A DNA stretch of 11,555 nt, taken from an uncultured Dysosmobacter sp. (GTDB taxonomy: Bacteria; Bacillota; Clostridia; Oscillospirales; Oscillospiraceae). The notes below the pieces were generated by a model. That model was not told the origin of the DNA and made no database searches. It was given only the letters and a program-made list of their open reading frames with translations. A program made the translations under genes and the position numbers. The stretch spans positions 1-11,555 of the forward strand of contig CAKSVQ010000065.1 in assembly GCA_934504065.1 (NCBI GenBank). Reading direction: 5' to 3'. Numbering within the stretch: the first letter of the stretch is position 1; every line of letters begins with the position of its first letter. Positions 5,651-11,555 of this stretch are shown here, in pieces.

Positions 5651-6289
5651 TCACTTGGCCGCTTCCCGCGGCCCGGGCAAAAACTCCTCCCCTACCGCCG
5701 CCATGGTCAGCGCCCCGGCGGAAAGCTCCGTCAGCCGAGCGGCAAAGTGCTCTGCGCCGCCTGCGGGGAAAGCCGCCCGCAGTGTGATGTCCGTACCGTA
5801 GACCGTGTCCCGGATCACACCGCCTGCGGCGGCAATGTCCAGCTTCACCCGCTCTAAAAGCGGATAGGTGCAAGGCACGTCCCACAGCGTCCAAAGGCTC
5901 ATCCGGGCAAGCCCCGCCGCATCCAGCGCGTCCTTGGCCCCCCGCGTATATGCCCGGGTCAGCCCGCCTGCCCCCAGCAGGATGCCGCCGAAATACCGCG
6001 TCACCACACAGCAGACGTTTGTCACCGCCTCCCGCTGGAACACGTTCAGCATCGGCTGCCCCGCCGTGCCCTGCGGCTCGCCGTCATCGGAATAACGGAC
6101 GGCGTTCCCCTCCTTTAAAAGGTAGCACCAGCAGTTATGGCGGGCATCGTAATACCGCTTTTTCATCTCTTCAATATGCCCACGGGCTTCCGCCTCGCTC
6201 TCCACCCGCCAGAGGTGGCTGATGAACCGGGAACGCTTTTCCGTAAACTCGCTGTCCGCGTCCTGAAACGGCACCAGATAGCTGCTCAT
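5651..6289 (-). CDS. yigZ: IMPACT/YigZ (YvyE) family protein
   Basis: Members of the IMPACT (UPF0029) family are cytoplasmic proteins related to eukaryotic IMPACT/YIH1; the bacterial function is not firmly known. The 212-residue protein begins MSSYLVPFQDADSEF and then has the typical EKRSRFISHLWRV, HNCWCYLL, RYSDDGEPQGTAGQPML (about 65-81) and VVTRYFGGILLGAGGLTRAY (about 94-113), which are the family signatures. The C-terminal half is the smaller ferredoxin-like YigZ domain. A longer frame reaches an ATG at 6316 inside hflX, but the ATG at 6287-6289 has AAGGAGG 7 nt upstream. It also overlaps the hflX stop as ATGA, which marks the true start and translational coupling. It ends just before the shared terminator. 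The symbol follows the E. coli homologue; in Bacillus it is yvyE. Confidence 0.92.
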   Translation of the reverse strand: MSSYLVPFQDADSEFTEKRSRFISHLWRVESEAEARGHIEEMKKRYYDARHNCWCYLLKEGNAVRYSDDGEPQGTAGQPMLNVFQREAVTNVCCVVTRYFGGILLGAGGLTRAYTRGAKDALDAAGLARMSLWTLWDVPCTYPLLERVKLDIAAAGGVIRDTVYGTDITLRAAFPAGGAEHFAARLTELSAGALTMAAVGEEFLPGPREAAK

Positions 6290-7581
6290 TCCCAGTCCTC
6301 CTTCGGCGGCGTCCAATCCGGGGTATAGTCCGCGATGCGCCCCAGCGTCCGGGGGCCGCAGACCGCCGTGATATCGATGGTCTCGCCATATTCCACGCGC
6401 TCCACCTTCGCCTCGCGGTAGAGCATATCCAGAAGGCCGCCCTTGTCATAGGGGAGATGGATGGTCACCCGGCGGGTGCCCTTGTCCAGCCGCTTGTCGA
6501 TCATTTCCAGCAACGCAGGGATGCCCTCACCCGTCCGGGCGGAAACGGCACAAATGTCCTGCCCGTGGGGCATGATCTCCCCCGCCGGGACCATATCGCA
6601 CTTATTGAATACGTCGATCCGGGGCAGCTCTCCGGCGCCCAGCTCAAGAATCAGGCTCTCCACCACCTGCGCCTGCTCCTGCCAGTCGGGATTGGATACA
6701 TCCACCACATGCACCAGCAGATCGGCGTATTCCAGCTCTTCCAACGTAGCTTTGAACGCCTCCACCAGCTGGTGGGGCAGCTTGCGGATAAAGCCCACCG
6801 TGTCGGAAATGACCACATCCAGCGTATCGCTGACGGTGAGCAGACGGCTGGTGGTATCCAGTGTGTCGAACAGGCGGTTGTTGGCCGGGATGCCAGCGCC
6901 AGTCAGGCAGTTCAACAGCGTGGACTTGCCCGCGTTGGTATAGCCCACGATGGCCACCACCGGAATCTCATTCTTCGTGCGCTGCTGGCGCTGGGTGCTG
7001 CGCACCCGGCGCACCTCCTCCAGATCGGTGCGGAGCTTGTCAATCTTCTTGTGGATCAGGCGGCGGTCGGTCTCCAGCTGGGTCTCGCCAGGGCCCTTGG
7101 AGCCGATGGCCCCTTGCCCGCTGCCGCCCTGCCGCTCCAGATGGGTCCACATACCTGTCAGACGGGGCAGGAGGTATTGATACTGCGCCAGCTCCACCTG
7201 CAAGCGTCCCTCTTTGGTCTTGGCCCGTTGGGCAAAAATATCAAGGATCAGGCCGCAGCGGTCCAGCACCTGCACACCCAGCATGTCCGTCAGTACCCGC
7301 TGCTGGGAGGGCGACAGGTCGTTATCAAAAATGACCATGGTGGCCCCTACGTTTTCGCAGTAGAGCTGCACCTCCGCCACCTTGCCCTCGCCGATAAAGG
7401 TCCTGGGGTCCGGCGTGGCGCGGTTTTGCAGCACGATGCCCACCGTCTCTCCCCCGGCGGTCTCCACCAGCGCGGAAAGCTCGTCCATGGTGGCCTCGTC
7501 GGCATTTTCCGTTTTTTTCAGCACCGGGGAGTTCAGCCCCACCAGCACCACTTTATCTCGAATCTCATCTGTTTCCCGCAT
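6286..7581 (-). CDS. hflX: GTPase HflX, ribosome-splitting factor
   Basis: HflX binds the 50S subunit, splits stalled or idle ribosomes and hydrolyses GTP; in several bacteria it is linked to heat stress and antibiotic tolerance. The 431 residues have the expected domains. The N-terminal HflX domain (about 10-115) includes DPRTFIGEGKVAE and IFDNDLSPSQQRVL. A basic coiled linker (about 116-205) carries LPRLTGMW, GGSGQGAIGSKGPGETQLE and RRLIHKKI. The G domain has G1 GYTNAGKST (213-221), a G2-region LDTTSR, G3 DTVG (260-263), G4 NKCD (326-329) and G5 SA (347-348). The usual FATLDPTTR reads FDTLDTTSR here, a mild variation. A C-terminal domain follows. The ATG lies downstream of TAGGAGA, and a good promoter lies 40 bases before it. 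It is followed by yigZ with an ATGA overlap. Confidence 0.97.
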   Translation of the reverse strand: MRETDEIRDKVVLVGLNSPVLKKTENADEATMDELSALVETAGGETVGIVLQNRATPDPRTFIGEGKVAEVQLYCENVGATMVIFDNDLSPSQQRVLTDMLGVQVLDRCGLILDIFAQRAKTKEGRLQVELAQYQYLLPRLTGMWTHLERQGGSGQGAIGSKGPGETQLETDRRLIHKKIDKLRTDLEEVRRVRSTQRQQRTKNEIPVVAIVGYTNAGKSTLLNCLTGAGIPANNRLFDTLDTTSRLLTVSDTLDVVISDTVGFIRKLPHQLVEAFKATLEELEYADLLVHVVDVSNPDWQEQAQVVESLILELGAGELPRIDVFNKCDMVPAGEIMPHGQDICAVSARTGEGIPALLEMIDKRLDKGTRRVTIHLPYDKGGLLDMLYREAKVERVEYGETIDITAVCGPRTLGRIADYTPDWTPPKEDWE

Positions 7582-7620
7582 AAATCGGTGGTTCTCCTAT
7601 CTTGCATGATCTGTTCTTTC

Positions 7621-7649
7621 AGTATATGCGCTCAGCGCCTAAAAGTAAA
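7621..7649 (-). promoter_or_regulatory. SigA-type promoter of hflX-yigZ
   Basis: The -35 box TTTACT (7644-7649) and the -10 box TATACT (7621-7626) are 17 bases apart on the minus strand. The spacer contains the short inverted repeat GCGCT-G-AGCGC. The -35 box overlaps the T-tract of the rpmE terminator just upstream, so the two signals are packed together. Transcription should start near 7614, giving a leader of about 33 nt. Confidence 0.75.
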
Positions 7650-7681
7650 TAAAAAAGAGAGCCTGCAAAGCAGACTCTCTT
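7648..7681 (-). terminator. Rho-independent terminator of rpmE
   Basis: On the minus strand AAGAGAG and CTGC pair with GCAG and CTCTCTT across one mismatch and a 3-base loop (7655-7681). A T-rich tract follows (TTTTATTT). It lies 16 bases beyond the rpmE stop. Confidence 0.88.
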
Positions 7682-7697
7682 GTATGTGATCGCGCTC

Positions 7698-7901
7698 TTA
7701 CTTGTCCAGACCGAACTTCTTGTTGAACTTGGCCACGCGTCCGCCGGTATCCACCAGCTTCTGCTTGCCCGTGAAGAAGGGGTGACACTTAGAGCAGACT
7801 TCCACCTTGATATCCTTCTTGGTAGAACCTGTCTCAATCACATTACCGCAGGCGCAAGTAATCGTAGTCTGCTGATAATTGGGATGGATTCCTTCCTTCA
7901 T
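7698..7901 (-). CDS. rpmE: 50S ribosomal protein L31, zinc-binding type
   Basis: L31 is a peripheral large-subunit protein that bridges to the 30S head. The 67 residues begin [20 protein letters not shown] and contain [24 protein letters not shown]. Four Cys (C16, C18, C37, C40) make it the zinc-containing form, the counterpart of B. subtilis RpmE as opposed to the Cys-less YtiA type that replaces it in zinc starvation. The start ATG follows AGAGGTGA. It is a single-gene unit with its own promoter and terminator, placed between addA and hflX. Confidence 0.97.
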   Translation of the reverse strand: MKEGIHPNYQQTTITCACGNVIETGSTKKDIKVEVCSKCHPFFTGKQKLVDTGGRVAKFNKKFGLDK

Positions 7902-7969
7902 TGCTCTCGTTCACCTCTTTCTGATCCAAACTACCTCCGCAAAGCTTTCACCTCACAAAAGCGATATTA

Positions 7970-7998
7970 AGTTTACCACAGCCTTTTTTGAATTGCAA
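7970..7998 (-). promoter_or_regulatory. SigA-type promoter of rpmE
   Basis: The -35 box TTGCAA (7993-7998) and the -10 box TAAACT (7970-7975) are 17 bases apart on the minus strand. Transcription would start near 7963, leaving a leader of about 60 nt. I see no Zur-type palindrome in it. The gap to the addA stop is only 41 bases. Confidence 0.65.
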
Positions 7999-8039
7999 GT
8001 CTTTTTTTCGGGTTACGCCATCTTTTTTCTTTCAAAGAC

Positions 8040-11000
8040 TCAAATATCCACACATGCCCCGGCGGTGAGGAAATACAGCGTCCGCCGGACGACCTTTTTT
8101 TCTAGCACCTGCTCCAGCGCCAGACTGTATGCTTCCAGCTGCGCGCGGTAGACCTCGGCCCGCTGGGCCGTCTCCTCCGGCGTGTGTACGCGGTCGCTCT
8201 TGAAGTCCACCACGGTCACCCCCGCCGCCGTTTCAAAGCAGCAGTCCACCACGCCCTGCAGCAGCATGGCGTCTCCCCCGCAGGCGGCGGGGTCGTACTG
8301 CCGCGCGTCCATCAGCAGCGTGAAGCGGTATTCCCGGCGGACATGGCTGCCCTGCCGGATCTCTTCCGCCAGCGGCGAGGCGAGAAAACGCTCCAGCGCC
8401 GGAATGTCCACCGCTTCCGCCTGCTCCGCCGTCAGCTGGCCGTTTTCCCGCAGACGCTGCACCTGCGCGGCCACCTCGCGGTCGGAAAAATCCAGATATT
8501 GCAGCACCAGATGGGTGGCCGTGCCCCGCTCCGCCGGGGTCAGGCCCTTCCGCTGCTGGCGGAAACGGGGCTGGGTCAGCGGACGGAGGTAGGGGGTGTG
8601 GGCCGCACCCTCCGCGATCTCCTCATCCAGCGCCCGGCCCTTGAGCTGGGTAGCCGTCACCTTAGCAGGCAGTGCCGTCTCCCGCGCGTAAGGGTACTGA
8701 AATGCCAGCAGTGCTGGGTCAAAGGACGCTTCCTCCGTCTGGTTTTCCCGGGAAAAGCCGTGGCGGCGGGGCGCTTCCCGGTAGTCTTCGCTGTCATGTA
8801 ATTCCACTTGCCATGGACTGGTATCCGTGGAACGCAGGTTTTCTACCTCCGCGCCGCCGCAGGCGCGCAGCGCAAAGGCCTCCGGGCGGCACAAAAGGGG
8901 CAGCAGCAGCCACTCGCCAAACGTCCCCGCCCCCGCCACTGTCTCCGGCGCCACCGGGCAGGACGCCACCGCCGCCGCTTTTTGCAGGCGGCCAGCCGCG
9001 CCATACATGGAATCCACCAAAATCAGTTTTTCCTTGGGCCGAGTCATGGCCACATACAGGATGCGCTGCTCCTCCGCCAGATTTTCCCGGCGGAGCTTCT
9101 GCTCGATGGCCAGCCGCGCAAGCGTAGGATATTTGATCTTCCGCTTCAGGTCCACCCGCTGGGGCCCAAGGCCCATTTCCGGGTGCACCAGCACTGCCGT
9201 GTCAAAGTCCTGCCGGGAAAAGACGTGGTCCAGATCGGTCAGAATTACGATGGGAAATTCCAGTCCCTTGGAGCGGTGGATGCTCATCATCTGCACGCCG
9301 TTTACCGCCGCGCCGCTTTTCACCGCCGGGGCCTGCCCGGAATCCAGCAGCTTGTGAAGCTGGGTGACAAAGGCAAACAGTCCCTTATAGCCGCTGGCCT
9401 CAAATTTCTCCGCGTGAGAGGTCAGGGCAATGAGGTTTTCCTTGCGCTCGCCGCCGCTGGCCATCGCCCCGAAGATGCCCAGAATGTTCAGGCGGTTATA
9501 AATGTGCCAAATCAGACGGTGCACGCTCATATCCCTCGCCGCCAGCCGAAGCTGCCCCAGCAGGGTGAGAAATTCCTGCGCGTCCTCCCCGCCGTCGGCG
9601 CAGAGGGCCTCGTAAAAGTCCCCCTGCCGGGTCTTCCCCCTGATCTGCGCCAGACGGTCCGCCGTGAAGCCGAACACCGGAGAGCGCAACACCGCGATCA
9701 AGGGCACATCCTGCCGGGGATTGTCCACCAGTTCCAGCAGCGCCAGCACCACGGAAATTTCCATGGTGTGGAAGAAATCCCCGGTCTCTTCAAAAGAGCA
9801 GGGAATGTCCTGCTCCGCTAGCGCCTGCGCAAAGGCAGCGGTGCGGCTGCCGGGGGAGCGCATCAGGATCACAATGTCCTCCGGGCGGCAGGGGCGCAGC
9901 GTGCCGTCGCTGTCGGTAACGGGATAGCCCTCATCCAGAAGCTGCCAGATGCGGCGGGCGACGAACCGGGCTTCCGCCGTCAGCTTTTTGACGGGGTGGT
10001 CGTTTTCTGCCGATTTGCGTTGGGCAGAGATCAGGTGAAATTCTGTGGAACAGTCGTGCCGCTCCGGATAGTACGCCGCGCCAAAGTGCAGTGCCTCGTC
10101 CTCGCCATAGTCCATCTCACCCATTTCCACGGACAGGATGTTTTCAAAAATAAAGTTGGCCGCGTCCAGAATCTCCTGCCGGGAGCGGAAGTTTTTAGAG
10201 AGCAGGATCTTCCGCTCCTCCCCCTCCCGCGCCGTTTCATAGGACTGGAAACGGTTGTATTTTCCAAGAAAGATGGTGGGGTCGGCCAGCCGGAAGCGGT
10301 AAATGCTCTGCTTCACGTCGCCCACGGTGAAAAGATTCTGCCCCTTTCGGCTGACCGCCTGAAAGATGGCGTTTTGCACCTCGTTGGTGTCCTGATATTC
10401 ATCCACCAGAATTTCCTGATATCGGGCAGCCACCTGCCCGCCCAGCTCGGTGGGCGCGCCGTCCGCCCCCACCAGCAGCTGCAGCGCCAAATGCTCCTGA
10501 TCGGAAAAATCGGCGCTGTTCAGCCGCAGCTTTTCCGCCCGATAGGCCTCGGCAAAATCCGCCGTCAGCCCCAGCAGCGCTTCCATGGCTGGGGCCACCG
10601 CCCGCAGGTCCTCCATGGCCTCTTCCCCACTGACATCCAGCAGCCCTTCCAGCTTTTTCACAGCGCTCTTCGCCCCGTCCCAGACCTGCTTGAGCGCGGT
10701 CACCGCCGGGTCGTCCTTCCGGCCCCGGGGCGTGGAAAGCCGCGGGAACGTCACCATGGCCCCCCGCTGCCGTGCGCACTCCCAATCCGTGCTCTGGCTC
10801 AGGGCCTGTAGGCCCTGAGCGGCTTCCAGAAAGCGGGCGCCGTATCCGGTGGAAAGAGCCGGGTCGTCCTCCGTTCGCTCCGCGCTTTGGGTCAACAGCG
10901 CGGCCCAATGCCCTGCCTGACGGCGCACCGTGGCCAGCAGTTCCCCGGCATAGGGTGTCTCATCAAATGTATCCGGGAGATTTGCCCAACTTTGGCGGTT

Positions 11001-11555
11001 CTCCTCCAGCCAGCGGGCGGGATAAGCGTGGCTTTGCAGCTTGTCGTAAACCTCCAGCACCAACTCCTCCAGCGCCCGGTCGTCCCGGCCCGCGCCCAGC
11101 GTATCCGCCAGCTGCGTCCGGCCGTCATCCAGCCCGTCATAAAAGGCCTCCAGCGTCCGGGAGAGCACCCGCGCCCGCACAAGGCGGGACTCGCTGTCGT
11201 CCAGCACCCGGAAATCCGGCGTCAGTGCGCAGCGGTCCTCCTCCCGGGCGAGAAGATGGGTGTTCTCCCGCAAAAGCGCGGTGCAGAAAGCGTCCACCGT
11301 CTTGATATCGGCCTGATACACCCGCAGAAGCTGGCGCTTGAGGTGCCTGTCCTCCGGCGCTTTTGCCAGACGGCGGTTGAGCTCCGACGCGATCTTGCTG
11401 CGCAGCTCCGCCGCCGCAGCCTTGGTATAGGTAATGATCAGAAAATCGTCTACATTGCAGTGCTCCTGCGTCACATAGCGGAACAGCCGCTCCACCAGCA
11501 CCTTGGTCTTGCCGGAGCCAGCGGCGGCGGACACCAGCAGGCTGCCGCCCCGGTT
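8040..11555 (-). CDS. addA: ATP-dependent helicase/nuclease subunit A, AddA (partial, N-terminus off window)
   Basis: AddA is the UvrD-like helicase and nuclease subunit of AddAB, the Firmicute counterpart of RecBCD. It unwinds and trims double-strand ends up to a Chi site and prepares them for RecA. The window holds 1171 residues and the frame is open at the right edge; roughly 15-20 N-terminal residues are probably missing, given a usual length near 1200. Superfamily 1 motifs are in order: Walker A AAGSGKT (about 11-17), IITYTKAAAAEL (motif Ia), DEYQDTNE (motif II, about 385-392), GDVKQSIYRFR (motif III), LSKNFRSR (motif IV), MSIHRSKGLEFPIV (motif V) and RILYVAMTRPKEKL (motif VI). The C-terminal RecB-type nuclease has QGVVDCC, VVDFKSD (Asp and Lys near 1117 and 1119) and QLEAYSLAL, so it looks active. 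The GTG at 11532-11534 is an internal Val in the conserved LLVSAAAGSGKT context, not the start. addB is expected upstream, beyond the right edge. Confidence 0.97.
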   Translation of the reverse strand, partial: NRGGSLLVSAAAGSGKTKVLVERLFRYVTQEHCNVDDFLIITYTKAAAAELRSKIASELNRRLAKAPEDRHLKRQLLRVYQADIKTVDAFCTALLRENTHLLAREEDRCALTPDFRVLDDSESRLVRARVLSRTLEAFYDGLDDGRTQLADTLGAGRDDRALEELVLEVYDKLQSHAYPARWLEENRQSWANLPDTFDETPYAGELLATVRRQAGHWAALLTQSAERTEDDPALSTGYGARFLEAAQGLQALSQSTDWECARQRGAMVTFPRLSTPRGRKDDPAVTALKQVWDGAKSAVKKLEGLLDVSGEEAMEDLRAVAPAMEALLGLTADFAEAYRAEKLRLNSADFSDQEHLALQLLVGADGAPTELGGQVAARYQEILVDEYQDTNEVQNAIFQAVSRKGQNLFTVGDVKQSIYRFRLADPTIFLGKYNRFQSYETAREGEERKILLSKNFRSRQEILDAANFIFENILSVEMGEMDYGEDEALHFGAAYYPERHDCSTEFHLISAQRKSAENDHPVKKLTAEARFVARRIWQLLDEGYPVTDSDGTLRPCRPEDIVILMRSPGSRTAAFAQALAEQDIPCSFEETGDFFHTMEISVVLALLELVDNPRQDVPLIAVLRSPVFGFTADRLAQIRGKTRQGDFYEALCADGGEDAQEFLTLLGQLRLAARDMSVHRLIWHIYNRLNILGIFGAMASGGERKENLIALTSHAEKFEASGYKGLFAFVTQLHKLLDSGQAPAVKSGAAVNGVQMMSIHRSKGLEFPIVILTDLDHVFSRQDFDTAVLVHPEMGLGPQRVDLKRKIKYPTLARLAIEQKLRRENLAEEQRILYVAMTRPKEKLILVDSMYGAAGRLQKAAAVASCPVAPETVAGAGTFGEWLLLPLLCRPEAFALRACGGAEVENLRSTDTSPWQVELHDSEDYREAPRRHGFSRENQTEEASFDPALLAFQYPYARETALPAKVTATQLKGRALDEEIAEGAAHTPYLRPLTQPRFRQQRKGLTPAERGTATHLVLQYLDFSDREVAAQVQRLRENGQLTAEQAEAVDIPALERFLASPLAEEIRQGSHVRREYRFTLLMDARQYDPAACGGDAMLLQGVVDCCFETAAGVTVVDFKSDRVHTPEETAQRAEVYRAQLEAYSLALEQVLEKKVVRRTLYFLTAGACVDI

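Noticed and set aside
6290..6316. ATG at 6314-6316 as the start of yigZ.
   Set aside because: It lies within the hflX coding end with no RBS; the ATG at 6287-6289 has AAGGAGG 7 nt upstream and matches the family N-terminus.
6457..7689. A 410-codon open frame on the plus strand opposite hflX.
   Set aside because: It is antisense to the intact GTPase gene and rich in His and Gln, a shadow of GC-rich coding sequence.
7990..8039. A possible hairpin terminator after addA (AGTCTTT pairing with AAAGACT).
   Set aside because: The 7-bp, AT-rich stem would enclose a loop of about 29 bases and has no T-tract, so it is not a convincing terminator.
8808..9821. A 337-codon open frame on the plus strand inside addA.
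   Set aside because: addA motifs run through this stretch on the minus strand without a break; the antisense frame has shadow-like composition and no ribosome binding site that stands out.
1..11555. Mobile elements, CRISPR arrays, tRNA/rRNA genes or a defence system.
   Set aside because: No transposase or integrase frame, no spaced direct repeats, no tRNA-like cloverleaf and no rRNA stretch was seen; gene content is core metabolism, translation and repair.

Overview
The window looks like a core-genome stretch of a GC-rich, spore-forming, butyrate-producing member of the Clostridia, most likely an Oscillospiraceae/Flavonifractor-type gut Firmicute. That guess rests on the hbd-bcd-etfB cluster of the acetyl-CoA-to-butyrate route, strong AGGAGG-type ribosome binding sites, AT-rich SigA-like promoters in short intergenic gaps, an AddA-type (not RecB) recombination nuclease and the infC-rpmI-rplT order. 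The taxon is inferred from content and was not tested by any search.

Layout from left to right. (1) Bases 1-2586, minus strand: the operon hbd (3-hydroxybutyryl-CoA dehydrogenase), bcd (butyryl-CoA dehydrogenase) and etfB (electron-transfer flavoprotein beta, cut by the left edge). It is driven by a near-consensus promoter at 2689-2717 with a Rex-like operator just downstream at 2666-2683. (2) Bases 2848-3993, plus strand: trmB, with its own promoter and terminator. It encodes a tRNA m7G46 methyltransferase fused to an extra C-terminal domain of about 125 residues that resembles DUF4275. (3) Bases 4013-5387, minus strand: the translation operon infC-rpmI-rplT (IF3, L35, L20). It has a consensus promoter, a structured leader of about 140 nt ending in an attenuator-like hairpin, and an infC start that is probably the rare codon ATA. 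(4) Bases 5416-5634, plus strand: a 32-codon gene for an extremely Gln/Asn-rich peptide, with a strong RBS, a possible forespore (SigG-like) promoter and a long terminator. (5) Bases 5651-7649, minus strand: hflX and a yigZ/IMPACT-family gene, translationally coupled by an ATGA overlap. (6) Bases 7655-7998, minus strand: rpmE (zinc-type L31) with its own promoter and terminator. (7) Bases 8040-11555, minus strand: addA, missing only a short N-terminal piece beyond the right edge.

Biologically the window joins fermentative energy metabolism (crotonyl-CoA reduction through Bcd/Etf, probably redox-controlled by Rex) to translation and ribosome functions (IF3, L35, L20, L31, HflX, TrmB) and recombinational repair (AddA). 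No mobile element, CRISPR array, tRNA or rRNA was seen. I found no clearly new multi-gene system. The points most worth a second look are the TrmB fusion, the Gln/Asn-rich micro-gene with a sporulation-type promoter, the Hbd cofactor-site change, the Rex-like operator and the ATA start of infC.
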